Below are positions 46,551 through 58,346 of a DNA stretch of 64,000 nt, piece by piece; the stretch's first letter is position 1; each line of letters opens with the position of its first letter. The notes below the pieces were generated by a model. The model was not told the origin of the DNA. It did no database searches and was given only the letters and a program-made list of their open reading frames with translations. The translations under genes were made by a program, and so were the position numbers. Source of the DNA: Rhodamnia argentea (lineage: Eukaryota > Streptophyta > Magnoliopsida > Myrtales > Myrtaceae); contig NC_063157.1 in the NCBI RefSeq assembly GCF_020921035.1, positions 20,477,015 through 20,541,014 on the forward strand. Reading direction: 5' to 3'.

Positions 46551-49500
46551 ATTATGCGATGGTAGAATTGAAGCGCTCGATATTATGAGGAGGTGATCAA
46601 ATGGATGGATTGTTATTTTCTTTTTTTTTCTATGTCCGTCTGTTTTTCTTTTTATCTAGGAATCAAAACATTTAAAGAGTAATGCTTTTATCTTCCAATA
46701 CACGGGTTCTATTGAATTTGGCTAAACTTTGATCAAGCAAAACATTTTCGCCCGACCTCCGATTAACTTGAATTTTGCGCCCATGTAAGATCGGTAATCC
46801 AATTATTTCGATATATTCACAATATTTTCCTTGATAGCAATCCTTTTGTTGTAATTGGATATAATTAAATTAGATGATTAGTGCATCAAACATTTCTCTT
46901 TCTACGATAAAATTTTCGGTGCATCAAACATTTCAAACATGAGTATCAATCAATCTCATTTACATCGTAGTCTATTTTTGCTTTGACGTTGTCAATTTCA
47001 TGAGCTTCTACAATTGAGAAAACCGAAATTCAATTACAAGAACAAAGATAAATGAAAATCTAGGGGAAGAACCACAAGAAATGAAAAATAACATGCAATA
47101 ATACCCCACAAAAAAACACTCGTGGGAAGTAGAACAGCTATGTTCACATTCACTTGTGAATCTCAAAAAGGGAAATTAGTTTAAAGAGGTAGAAAATTTA
47201 GAAGAAGGTGTAAATCTACACATTGAATTGCTTCAAAACGGTAAAAAGTACATCTTGCGAGTTAGAGAAATTTTTGCCAATTGCATGTTCTTTTAAGAAT
47301 CATACGGACCTTCATGTTGTTTATTCATGATATTTCTAGTTTCCTTAGCCCGACCTAAAGCACAATCTAAGTGTCTCATGTCTATTTATTTTAGGAACAA
47401 TAGTAAAAAAGAATACATTTGAATTTGACAAAGTCTTCATGCACGAGGCTTCCCAGCATGAGGTTTTTGTTGATATATCAGAATTGGTTCAGAGTGCGCT
47501 TGATGGCTACAATGTGATATTTGCACGGCATTTTCTTTGATTATGCGGCGTCCAATTAAACTGCTAGATGTTATGAGGAGGTGATCAAATGGATGATTTA
47601 TTGTTTTTTTTTTCTATGTTCATGTGTTTTTCTTTCTATCGAGGAATGAAAATATTTAAAGGGAAATGCATTTATCTTTCAATACACAGGTTCTATCGAA
47701 TTTAGTTAAACTTTGATCAAACAAAACCTTTTCATCTGATCTCCGATTGACTTGATTTTTGCACCAACGGAAGACCAGTAATCCAATTGTTTCAAAATGG
47801 CTACAATATTTTTCTTGATAGCATTCCATTTTCCGTGATTGGGTATAATTAACTTAGATGATTAGTGCAATAAACATTTCTCTTTATGCGAGCAAATTTT
47901 CAGTGCATCAAATATTTCAAACATGAGTATCAAATAATCTCATTTAAATCATAGTCTATTTTTTCTTTGACATTGTCAATTTCATGAGTTTCTACAATTG
48001 AGAAAACCCCAAATTCAATTACTAAAACAAAGATACAAGAAAATCCAGGGGAAGAACCACAATAAATTAAAAATAACATGCAATAATACAAAAAAAAAAA
48101 AAAAACTCAAAGGAAGTATAATAGCTAAGTTCACATCCACTTGTGAATCTTAGAAAGAAAAATTAATTTTAAAGAGGTAAAGATTTAGAAGAATGTGTAA
48201 ATCTACGAATTGAATTTCTTCAAAGCGATGAAAAATACTCCTTGTGACTTTGGGAAATTCTTGCCAATAGCATGTTCTTTTAAGAACCAAAAAGAGTTTC
48301 ATGTTGTTTATTCATGATATTTGTAGTTGCTTCAGTTTGACTTGAAGCACAATCTAAGTGTCTCATGTCTATTCATTTTAGGAATAGTAGTAAAAAAGAA
48401 TACATTCGAATTTGGCAAAGTCTTCATGCACGAGGCGTCCGAGCATGACGTTTTTATTGAAATACCATAAGTGGTTCAGAGTGCGCTTGATGGTTACAAG
48501 GTGATATTTTCACGGTATTTCCTTTGATTATGCGGGGTAGAGTTGAACTGCTAGATATTATGAGGAGGTGATCAATTGGATGGTTTATTGTTTTTCTTTT
48601 TATTTCTATGTTCCTGTGTTTTTCTTTCTATCTAGAAATCAAAACATTTAAAGAGAAATTCATTTATCTTCTAATACACGGGTTCTATCGAATTTGGCTA
48701 AACTTTGATAATGGTCACAATATTTTCCTCGATAGCCATCCGTTTGCCGTGATTGGATATAATTAACTTAGATGATTAGTGCATCAAATATTTCTCTTTC
48801 TACGTGCAAATTTTCAGTGCATCAAACATTTCAAACAAGAGTATCAATCAATCACATTTACGCCATCTTCTATTTTTTCTTTGACATTATCAATTTCATG
48901 AGCTTCTACAATCGAGAAAACCACAAATTCAATTACAAGAACAAAGATACAAGAAAATGCAGTGGAAGAACCGTAATAAATTAAAAATAACATGCAATAA
49001 TATGGAAAAAAAACCTCGAGAGAAGTAGAACAGCTAAGTTCACATCCACTTGCGAATCTCAGAAAGGGAAATTAATTTAAAGAGGTAGAAGATTTAGTAG
49101 AAGGTGTAAATCTACGCATTGAATTACTTCAAAACAATAAAAAAATACCTATTGCGAGTTAGAGAAATTCTTGCCAACAGTATGTTCTTTTAAGAGAAAA
49201 ATAGTGCTTCATCTTGTTTATTCATGTTATTTCTAGTTTCCTTGGCCTGACTTGAAGCACAATCTAAGTGTCTCATGTCTATGCATTTTTGAAACAGTAG
49301 TAAAAGCCTTTCGAATTTGACAAAGTCTTCACGCACGAGGCTTCTCAGCATGAGGTTTTGTTTGAGATATCAAAACCGGTTCAGAGTGCGCTTGATGGGT
49401 ACAAGATGATATTTGCGCGGTATTTTCTTTGATTATGCAGGGGTAGAATTGAACTACAAGATGTTATGAGGAGGTAATCAAATGGATGGTTTATTGTTTT

Positions 49501-49890
49501 CTTGTTTTTTCTATGTTAGTGTGTTTTTATTTCTATCGAAGAATCAAAATATTTAAAGAGAAATGCATTTATCTTCCAATACACGGATTCTATTGAATTT
49601 GGCAAAACTTTGATCAAACAAAACCTTTTCATCGGATCTTCGATTAACTCGATTTTTGCACCAACGGAATACCGATAATCCAATTGTTTCAAAGTGATCA
49701 CAATATTTTCCTTGATAGCAATCCATTTTATGTACTTGGATATAATTAACTTAGATAATTAGTGCATTAAACATTTCTCTTTCTATGAGCAAATTTTCGG
49801 TGCATCAAACATTTAAAACATGGGTATCAATGAATCTCATTTACATCATAGTTTATTTTTGCTTTGACATTGTCAATTTTATGAGCTTAT
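46551..49890 (+). repeat. Right flank of the array: long monomers
   Basis: Copies 26-28, at spacings of 990, 991 and 904 bp, again with the roughly 600-bp extra spacer seen on the left flank. Copy 28 (near 49313) has lost part of the exon start (GTAAAAGCCTTTCGAATTTG). These edge monomers differ more from one another than the core monomers do. Confidence 0.85.
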
Positions 49891-50123
49891 ACAATGGAGA
49901 AAACCCCAAATTCAATTACAAGAACAAAGATACAAGAAATCCAGTGGAAGAACCACAAGAACTTAAAAATAACATGCAATAATACCAAAAAAAAACAAAA
50001 AAAACCCAGGAAAGTAGAACAGCTAAATTTACATCCACTTGCGAATCTCGAAAAGATAAAGTAGTTTTGAAGAGGTAGAAGATTCAAAAGAAGGTGTAGA
50101 AGATAAATTGGCTTTATAGTGCT

Positions 50124-50440
50124 ATGAGTTCTTCCCAAAGGAAAGGAAAGCTTCCTGTGAAGGATATGCCGACCATCAATGTCGCACATTCAACGTGGTC
50201 CTTTGCTCTTAGACTTGAAAAGTTTAGCGCTAGTCAACGGTAGTCTATAATGAGGACAAGGTTTGGTAACTTGCTGGTAATACCAACTCACTATTTCAGC
50301 AAGACTCTCTTAACTGAATTGCTAGATTAAATAGAGCTCCGAGAGGCATGCCTTCCAACTTGATAATTATGATATTTCCATGACTTCCATGGACGTCGCT
50401 TTGGTCCTGGGGCTTCGCGTCGTTGGGAACAAAACATGAC
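50124..50440 (+). pseudogene. Plant mobile domain (PMD) fragment, right copy
   Basis: Same segment as 34711-35023: MSSSQRKGK..., STWSFALRLEKFSASQR, FGNLLVIPTHYFSKTLLTELLD and SMDVALVLGL in a second frame. Unlike the left copy it keeps TGG (W) and the reading frame through SKTLLTEL. It has its own lesions: a TAG after SASQR, a TAA after LLD and a later frame shift. The two copies therefore decayed independently. It runs directly into block A. Confidence 0.6.
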
Positions 50441-50754
50441 CTTTTCTTTCTTCTCCATAACCGAACATGAAATCTATATTTCCATAGTGGATGTCCACAT
50501 ATAATCAATTTTTAGACTTTCCTTTAAACAAGCGGACTTTATTTATTTATTTCCGCAATTCAGATTTTCGCTTCGGCCTCAAACTCGAGACATATTCTAA
50601 TAAAGTATAACAATGGAGAAAGAAACGACACAATACCATTTTGGTAACCGTCTTGTCCAATATCACAAAAATAACATATATCATTATATGCTAATAAGAT
50701 TTTGTTTATTTCAAGAACTAAAAGGCAATGTCAACTTTTCTTTTTAATATTTTG

Positions 50755-51600
50755 GTTCCAAAAGGAGGGGATAGAGAAATCTGAGGTTAAAAACTAAGAG
50801 GATGGGGAAAATCTAAAGTTCGGATGTATTGCTTTCTCTTCTCCTTTCTATTGTTTTTGAAAAAAAAAATGAAGAAATAAAGACAGAACAGACCCACGAA
50901 ATTGTTTTAAAAATCTGGAGAAAGAACATAGCCACAAGTAACGATAAGATTTTTTTTGTTGTTGTTGGTAGCTTGCAATTTTTTGGTTTGTGACTTAGTT
51001 TTTTTCTTTCAATAGCTTGCAGATAAGTGACTTTGTTAAATAAAATAAAAAGGTTGTTGCTAGTTTTGTTGTGAAGCTTGTTACATATTTATCACATTTA
51101 TTTGTTATTCTAAAATTGTTTATTGAATTATTTTCGTTGATTGAGTCTATTCTAATTTGATGATATGACATTATTATTTTAGCACGACATCTCGATTTCG
51201 AGAATCTTTGAATTGGTTGGTTGATTGTCCATCCAAGATATGTCCATGTCCTCAAGGGAAATTATGCACAATAAAAAAGAAGTGCAAAAGAATTCTATTA
51301 AACGAGGAAGATTATATTATGCCTCGACTTGCAATGTAAGTCCCAAAGTTTAGCATATTGTGCATGTAGTGACATGTTGTAATACTTGATATTGTTGTAC
51401 ACTAAATTTTTTTCCAAACAGGTTTGTGCAATGGGTTGAATATTATTATATCGAGGAAAGCAAGATCTATTCACCTAACAATGTGGACATAGTCAATTCT
51501 AGAGAGGCACCAAGCGAAAATGAAGAATTGGCAATCATAAAAGGAGATGTGAAGTAAATTAGAAGAAACATAGGCTTCATTATGTCAATAATAATATTAT
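50755..51600 (+). repeat. Right copy of array-end block A
   Basis: Direct repeat of 33350-34140. Here the order is PMD fragment, block A, unique sequence. On the left it is block A, array repeat, PMD fragment. This permuted order suggests the array grew from a larger tandem unit holding A, repeat and PMD. Confidence 0.8.
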
Positions 51601-52541
51601 ATGGACTCATCATATCTTTTCTTCTTGGAATTGTGATTTCTATATTACTATATCGGTAATTATGGGAGTCAATTTTGATGATTATGTAGAACTTGATCTA
51701 ATATGATTTTAAAGAAACTAGTATAATGAATTTTGTCTTTCTTGAGATGAATAAGCAGAGGTGATCGATGATTATTTGACATTGGCCCGTCTGGTTTCGA
51801 TTCCATTATCTAGTCGAATTGAACTCGAGTTTGAAATCGTTACTACATCGGGTTGACTCAATTTATTGCCCTATTACTACTATGCACAACAAGAAGAGGA
51901 CTTGATACAAAAGAGGGCCGAGCAAAGAAACGCATGACAAAGGAAGTTCACTAGCAATTAAAAGATGACTATACTCATAAGAATGGGATAGTGGCATCAG
52001 TACCACTTCTATCCGGCTGTAGTTATTTCTAATTGAAGGATGATGGAATATAGGGCATTCAAAAGGGAGTGCAAACAATAGACTCTTCCAAAAAGAAAGC
52101 AACATGTAAGCTCAATATTAGCAAAAATTGACATTGTCAAGTTGCTAGCAATTGGCAAGCTATTGGTTACAAGAGAAAGGCACCTATTAGCCAAAGAGGG
52201 AGTTGTGCTTCCGAAGCTTTCTGAAGCATGAAGATAAATAGTTGTTATCAATCTACTCTCTAACGGGAAAAATTGAGCATGGATCAAGTGTTATTTGCAG
52301 GAAGCTGCTACTATCAACTAAGAATTGTGCTTTTTGTTGATGTCATAAAACACCATTAACACCTACTGCTGTTGTCTTCATCTGATAAAAAAGGACGAAT
52401 TTCAAACTACAAGGATTAATCGAAACTACAAGATGAAAAGAATGGTGTACTTCCTCATATCATGCCATGTACAACTTATATACAACAAGACTAGAACCAC
52501 AAAAAGGAAAGGAAAGGAAAGGCTTTTCTCATATCATGCAC
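51601..52541. other. Intergenic between the array and the FAR1-like pseudogene
   Basis: No recognised gene. A plus-strand stretch at about 51890-52290 has coding-like text in several frames (for example ILAKIDIVKLLAIGKLL) but is broken by stops, and I cannot assign it. Confidence 0.4.
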
Positions 52542-54125
52542 CTAGTATGAGGTCCCTCCTGTGCACAAAGATTCCTTTGTCTTTTGCTTCTCATTAGCGC
52601 CTTTAAACCGAGTGTTTGGTACACCTTTTGGCCTTCTCTGAGGGGGATCAAGTATTTGAATTCCATAATTTTCTGCGTATTCATATTCATCATTTTCTAG
52701 CAAGAAACTAACATCATCTTTACATGCGAGAGATTACATTTTGTTCATGATACGAGAGCGAAGATGCAGCAAGGTTGTAGTAGCGATCTTTTCCGTAACA
52801 TCATGATTCGCACCGATGTTCATAACACCAAAAGCCAATTGTACCGTCCTCTTCAAGCGCAATGTTTTTGACTTTATCACATCAAGAGAGCTTTTTCCAA
52901 GATCATCACAATGACTACTTTGTTTTGCGGGTTTTCTCCATGTCTACAAGTATTGTGATGGAATGCTTGTAGCATTTGCAACATGTGTCGAGGATACATA
53001 ATCTATACCTGCACAACCATCCTTGCATTTTAAATAATTTGTAACTACATGTAATGGTAGAATTTGTTGGACAAACATGGCCAATATGCTTTCTTTGACA
53101 ATAAGTGTGCAATGGCCCATCATCTATGTTCAGACAAAGCATGCAATAACTCAGCCTGGAAATTCCTATAAATGACATGAGTGTAAACATGTGTAGAATG
53201 TTTCAATATTTCACTATCGCGGCTTTCCTCGAGCACACTCAATCTGATTAACAAATTCAGACAAAGTCATCTTCTCGGGGCAAGGATCTAGGGTTAGTGC
53301 CAATTTTTGGAAAATGTATCAAATATGTAGGGGGCGGTATGGTCTTACATGTAATATCTTGAAAGATGTTATTAGTGCTATCACTTCTTTGTGTGGATCT
53401 AATTCCCGCAGAAAAAATATCCTAGGCAAATGCAGGATTTCATTTATGACGCAGGCAATACATATTATTCCACCACTTGTTGTCCTCCAAGTTCCACTCA
53501 TGATACTCATATAAAAGTTTGTGCCAAAATTTATTTTCAAAGCCCGACTTTTCAAAAGATGTGCAATATGATGCGTAACATTTTTCCCCATATGCCATAA
53601 AAATAAACGATGATTATTGTTCGGAAGAATAGTTTTAATGGCATTTACCATTGCATGATCTTGATAATTAAAAATAGTCTTGGGTACTTTATTACCCATT
53701 GCCTCTAAAGGATTGAAATGCCCACACAAAAGAAGCAATAGTGTCATCCAATAGAAATGGACAATCAAATATAACATTTTTTCAATGATAATTCAAGCCA
53801 ACAAAAGGTGCACATGTCATATTGTATCTATTTGTGCATAAGTAGTATCAAATAAATTCCTCAACATCGCCAAAAGTTTCATAATCTAGCTTGGATACAT
53901 CATCAAACCAAAAAAGAATGGTCAGTCTTTGCTCCTTACCCAATTGAAATTTAAAGAAAAAAATACTTCCATTTGATTGTAAGCAATTAAAATGGTTAAT
54001 GAGAATTTGACAATCACCCGCACTAATCAAGTCTATCTCTTTGATTTTAAGTAATTTTGACAATCACGAAGCGTAAAGCCAACATTTTTCCTGTCTCCCG
54101 CTTCACCATTAAGGTAAGAACACAC
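52542..54125 (-). pseudogene. FAR1/FRS family (MULE transposase-derived) pseudogene
   Basis: Read on the minus strand from 54125, the pieces appear in family order. GDRKNVGFTLRDCQNYLKSK is the linker after the FAR1 DNA-binding region. Then come INHFNCLQ and LDYETFGDV, CPFLLDDTIASFVWAFQSF, NYQDHAMVNAIKTILPNNNH with LFLWHMGKNV (MULE transposase core), a Cys-rich SWIM-like remnant at 52915-53190, and a C-terminal DPPQRRPKGVPNTRFKGANE ending at TAG 52542-52544. The frame changes several times, for example a 2-bp loss between AFQSF and LEAMGNK, and the N-terminal DNA-binding part is missing. Intact relatives are light-signalling transcription factors or Mutator transposases. Confidence 0.75.
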
Positions 54126-54703
54126 GCTTTCGTAGCCCTAATACCTGCCCCAACCAAAAAAATCAAAATTCAAATTCTTTTATGAACATTATACACGATG
54201 ACATTATCCTTTGCAACCTTTGTAAGGATTTTTTTTTAATCTAATTATTTAAAGAAGAAAGATAAATTTAAAACAAACTGAAATTCTAAAGAGATAAGTC
54301 ATACACATTTATCCCGAGAATAAGTTGAATTAGCTTTCGAAGACTAGGAATTACCTGCTGAATATTAGTAAAAATGTAAGTCAGTGCAAAGGTGTTTTCG
54401 TGTGCATACTTTCATTTCAGTTATGAGAGATTGAAAGTGGGTTTCGTGAAACAATATAAGTAAAACACACCTTGTGAACACTTGCTTCTAACCCCTCGGC
54501 GTGGAGACAGATATTTTGCTGTTCTTTAGTATCATGTCTCTAAGAAGACATTGCCTTTTGGAGTACGCGTGGAGAAGCAACACGAATATCACAGTAAATT
54601 AAAGAGAGGTCCCACGTACTGATCTCGTGTTTTCATTTCTGTACTACTAGGCCAAAGCGACTTCAGCTCCTTGAGATCGAGAGAGAGAGAGAGAGAGGCA
54701 GAG
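54126..54703 (+). promoter_or_regulatory. Upstream region of the BAHD acyltransferase gene
   Basis: AT-rich at its left end, with a GA microsatellite (about 54678-54698) in the probable leader just before the ATG. No distinct TATA box could be chosen with confidence. Confidence 0.35.
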
Positions 54704-56200
54704 ATGGGGATTGATGTAGAGGTGGTGGAGCATTGCGAGATCAGTCCAGCCACCGGAGAGTTGGAAGAGAGGGAGGTGGTGGAGGCGGCGGTGGTGGGGT
54801 TGAGCATGATGGACATCCCGTGGCTCTTCTTCTCTCCCACCCAACCCCTCTTCCTCTACCGCTACCCCCACTCTCTCTTCCACTTCACCTCCACCGCCCT
54901 CCCTCTCCTCAAGCTCTCCCTCTCCCGCTCCCTCCTCCTCTCCTTCCCTCTCTCCGCCCGCCTCCATCTCCACCCTTCCCCTCCCTTCCTCCTCTGCTCC
55001 TCCTCCCACACTGTCTCTCTCACTGTTGCCGTTGCCGCCGCCGCCGATGCCGATGCCGATGATGATGATGTCTTCGACCGTCTCTCCACCCACCACCCCA
55101 GAGACGCTTCCCTTTTCCACCCTCTTGTCCCTTCCTTGCCCGCCATTCCCATTTCCAATTCCTCCTCCAACGCCCCCGTCCCTCTCTTCGCCGCCCAAGT
55201 GACCGTCTTTCCCAACTCCGGCCTTTGCCTCGGCCTCGCCTGTCACCATGTCGTCGCCGACGCCCGTACCTTCAACCTCTTCCTCAAGGCCTGGGCCTCC
55301 CTCTCCCGCCAGCTTTCCTCTCCTGCTCCTCACCCATCGTCGCTCCGTGGCTTCTTCACCACGCCTCCCTACTACGACCGGACGGTCCTCAGGGATCCAC
55401 GCGGCCTCCTCCACAGATTCCTCTCCGAGTGGTGCGGCTCCAAATGGCAGTCCCCTTCTTCGTCAGACCATGGTACTGTCGGTACTCCCGACAGGGTCCG
55501 ATCCACTTTTGTTGTGGGCACCACTGAAATGGACGGCATCCGAGAATGGATCCTCTCTCGGTGCAACTCCGGAAATCTCTCCCGCCCACCCCATTTGTCT
55601 CCTTATGTTCTCACCTGTGCATTCCTTTGGGTCGTTTGGGTGAAAGCCCATTTCTCCCTTCAGGCCCACAACAATCCAAAACCCAATCTCTGCAGCCCGG
55701 TTTACTTCGGATTCATAGCGGGCGGCCTCACCCGCTTGGGCTATCCGGTACCCGCTTCTTACTTCGGCAACTGTGTTGGGTTCGGCCGGGTGGAGGCCAC
55801 AGCCCACGAGCTGGTGGGAGAAAATTGCATTGTGGTAGCAGCAAATGCGCTAGGGAGCACGGTCAAGAGGTTGGACAAGGACCTTTTCGCAGATGCGGAG
55901 CGTTGGATCTCAGATTGGAGGGCCTTCTCGGAGTCGGAACTCCACGTGACCATTGCCGGGTCGCCCAAAGTGGACCTGTATGACACGGATTTCGGGTGGG
56001 GGAGGCCTAGGAAGATAGAGGATATATCGATTGATAAGAGCAGAGCCATTTCTTTGCATGAGAGCAGAGATGGGGAAGGTGGGATAGAAGTGGGGGTAGC
56101 TCTACCCAAGCCCCAAATGGATGCCTTCACCTCTCTCTTCACAGCTGGTCTCAAGGTCATGATGATGAAGCAAACGGCGCTCCCAAATCCCAATCCATAG
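54704..56200 (+). CDS. BAHD acyltransferase, malonyltransferase-like
   Basis: Intronless gene, 498 aa. The ATG at 54704 (MGIDVEVVEHCEISPATGEL) is chosen over an upstream in-frame candidate within the GA repeat. The catalytic HXXXD motif is HHVVADA (His182, Asp186), and the structural DFGWG motif is at 429-433, so both BAHD signatures are intact and correctly spaced. Members transfer acyl groups from CoA thioesters to alcohols or amines in the cytosol. The layout and the GWGRPRK continuation resemble phenolic/anthocyanin glucoside malonyltransferases, so malonyl-CoA is the likely donor, but the acceptor cannot be told. A low-complexity Ala-Asp run (AAAADADADDDD) near residues 116-127 comes from a GCCGAT repeat. 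No frame damage is seen. Confidence 0.92.
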   Translation: MGIDVEVVEHCEISPATGELEEREVVEAAVVGLSMMDIPWLFFSPTQPLFLYRYPHSLFHFTSTALPLLKLSLSRSLLLSFPLSARLHLHPSPPFLLCSSSHTVSLTVAVAAAADADADDDDVFDRLSTHHPRDASLFHPLVPSLPAIPISNSSSNAPVPLFAAQVTVFPNSGLCLGLACHHVVADARTFNLFLKAWASLSRQLSSPAPHPSSLRGFFTTPPYYDRTVLRDPRGLLHRFLSEWCGSKWQSPSSSDHGTVGTPDRVRSTFVVGTTEMDGIREWILSRCNSGNLSRPPHLSPYVLTCAFLWVVWVKAHFSLQAHNNPKPNLCSPVYFGFIAGGLTRLGYPVPASYFGNCVGFGRVEATAHELVGENCIVVAANALGSTVKRLDKDLFADAERWISDWRAFSESELHVTIAGSPKVDLYDTDFGWGRPRKIEDISIDKSRAISLHESRDGEGGIEVGVALPKPQMDAFTSLFTAGLKVMMMKQTALPNPNP

Positions 56201-58346
56201 CTTTCTTCAAGTCTCCATATGTGGTGTCGTTGGCCACCTTCCATTGTTTTCTCACTGAGCTCATGTTGTGCTATTCCACGAATAAGGCGACCCGCCGATT
56301 GTGTTTGGCAATTGCATTTCAATTCGTTCGCAGTCATTCATTTGCTGGCCCTAGCAAGGTTGCATTCATTCCAAATCGCTCACATTCCGCTCTTCGTAAT
56401 TGTCAATCGATGTTTTCATGTACAACATATGGTTAGCAAAATTATCGACTAAAATTCGGTTGCGATAGTGAAGTAAACTCACATTGCAAGTAGCATTTCT
56501 AGTCGGGAAAAATTCAACCGAGTTGAATGAAACGTACTTAAATGACTCGGCCTCTGCCTAGTTTTACTTTCGTAGGTAGGTATTGCGCAACTGCTCGGCC
56601 CAAACAACAAAAAGGGTCTTAGAATGGCGGCCTCTACACTACGTAATTCCCTTGGGAAAAGACCCCATTGTGATGTTGTGAGACCGTAAAGATTGCTCCA
56701 AACTTTGCACGAGCTATTAGCTTTGCTCAATTGAAAAGGTCCAGTTTTCCCATTCCATTTTAATGAAGACTATCAGCTATCGATACATGGTACCTCAGTT
56801 TCCGCCATTCACTATTTTCTTGGCCGGGCATGTGGGGCTCGTTCTCCCTTGCCATTCCTTTAGACAAGATATTTTCCAGGAACCCATAATCATTAGTGGT
56901 TCGCCATCGGACTATAATAGAACGGTACCACCAGCCACCACTTGCAAGATGCAGGGGATCTTCAAAGGTCAGGTCCCGCTCCTCCAGACGCCACAACGGT
57001 TTGCTATTTTCTAAGATGTTGGGATTGGGATTTTGCTAATGATCCTTCATTTTGAGCGCACGCAGAAATGCTTTTGTGACTTCGCTTTGAAGCCAAATCA
57101 ATATAAACACTAGACCAATTTTTTTTTTTTTACGAGTATCCCATTGCTCCAGACTGTGGAGTGTTGCAACAAGTATTATACATGCACAGACCAGAGCCAA
57201 ATGGAGAAAACCATGCCCAACAAACATGTGCATATAAGCTCCCCATGTTTCTTCACCCTTTATTCTTTTCCAGATACAATTTACTTTATTGTAAAGCTCT
57301 GCATATCCAAAGGATCCAAATTAGGGCAGACAACTCCGGATCTGATGCAAACAAAAAGGATGAGTCATAAGAAAGAGATTTATACATCATTCCTCGCTGT
57401 CCAGTAGCACCGTCTCTCAAATTACCCAGAATAAGATATCGAGGACTAAATGTTCTGCAAGGCCCACTTATTCTACAAACTCCAGGATACATTGGAAACA
57501 AAGCTTTCCCTCTTAACAAAGCCAAGCAGATTAGCAAAAACAATCCCCCATGGTCTACACAATGGGACAGATAAGCACATATAGTGCGAAAGTATCTCAC
57601 GAATGTTGCTAAGAGCAACCACTAACAGAAGAAGCATCTAACAACAACAAAGAGCCTTTGTTATTTCAGTCTAAAGACGTGAAAGCGACAAGCCTCATAG
57701 CAATTAGCAAGGGTGTATAGAGAACTAAGACCTAATGCTCCAGCAAACCTTCCACTTAGGTCTCAAGTTCTTATAAAAAGTTGTCATTTTCACATTCAAC
57801 ATAAGCATCAGGCCAGTGCAGAAAAAGGGCACATGCTCACATGGACTTTGTATCACTTCAGACAGTAAAAGGCATTTAACTCCTTGTGCCTCAAAAGTAC
57901 AAGAACAATGCAAACAACAGGTTTTATCCCTAGGTGGAAAGTTATCATCAAGCAGTCCAACCGAGGCAGACATAATTGGGGAAGCAAAATGTTTTCTTAT
58001 CAGATTGGAAAACTGGAAAACCTAAAATTCAAACTCACCTCAACAACCGATGAAGAGATGCCATGCCAACAGATAAGGAAAATTCACAAATACTTCAAAT
58101 AGGCATTCATCCTGAAAAAAATGATGAAAACATTATCATTACCCTGTACAGACTTCTCGTTTTACACAAATGCTAGTCTAATATCTGGCTAGGGAAAAAT
58201 AAAGAGGCTAGTTCTGACGTTGGAATCAAAATTCAATTGTTAATGCAAATTCATTGGAGCTTGGAACTTACAACAGGAGAGATTATCGAACTATACACTG
58301 GAAATAACGAATTAACTCACCCTTGGAGTGTACTAAAGACATATGC
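56201..58346. other. Convergent 3' region between the BAHD and makorin genes
   Basis: 3' UTRs of both genes probably lie at the two ends. Between them I see no domain-bearing frame, RNA gene or repeat of note. Short frames (56219-56452, 56763-57014, 57144-57407) have no recognisable similarity. Confidence 0.45.

Larger units (their letters stand above)
33350..51600 (+). repeat. 18-kb tandem array built on a kinesin-14 exon
   Basis: All repeats run in the same orientation. About 28 copies of a 119-bp kinesin-14 exon were located by their FEFDKVFMH codons near 35613, 36599, 37569, 38648, 39018, 39388, 39740, 40108, 40487, 40855, 41227, 41600, 41969, 42345, 42717, 43088, 43455, 43826, 44198, 44568, 44938, 45318, 45688, 46057, 46428, 47418, 48409 and 49313. 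Outer spacings are about 900-1080 bp; the 21 inner spacings are 352-380 bp. The outermost parts hold two copies of an unrelated 0.8-kb block and two plant-mobile-domain fragments. The array reads as a locally formed satellite, not a gene. Confidence 0.92.

Noticed and set aside
35560..49890. Array considered as a functional multi-repeat kinesin gene
   Set aside because: Only one exon type is present, the P-loop and switch motifs are absent, and many copies carry stops or lost splice sites.
33350..51600. Array considered as CRISPR, rDNA spacer or LTR pair with internal domain
   Set aside because: Units are 370-1080 bp direct repeats with no short-repeat/spacer pattern, no rRNA text, and the end blocks lack LTR termini, a primer-binding site or gag-pol.
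51863..52290. Coding-like stretch right of the array
   Set aside because: Broken by stops in every frame and not assignable to a family by eye, so reported only as intergenic.
54647..55414. A 255-codon minus-strand frame rich in Gly/Glu
   Set aside because: Antisense shadow of the GC- and CT-rich 5' part of the BAHD gene, whose own frame holds the catalytic motifs.
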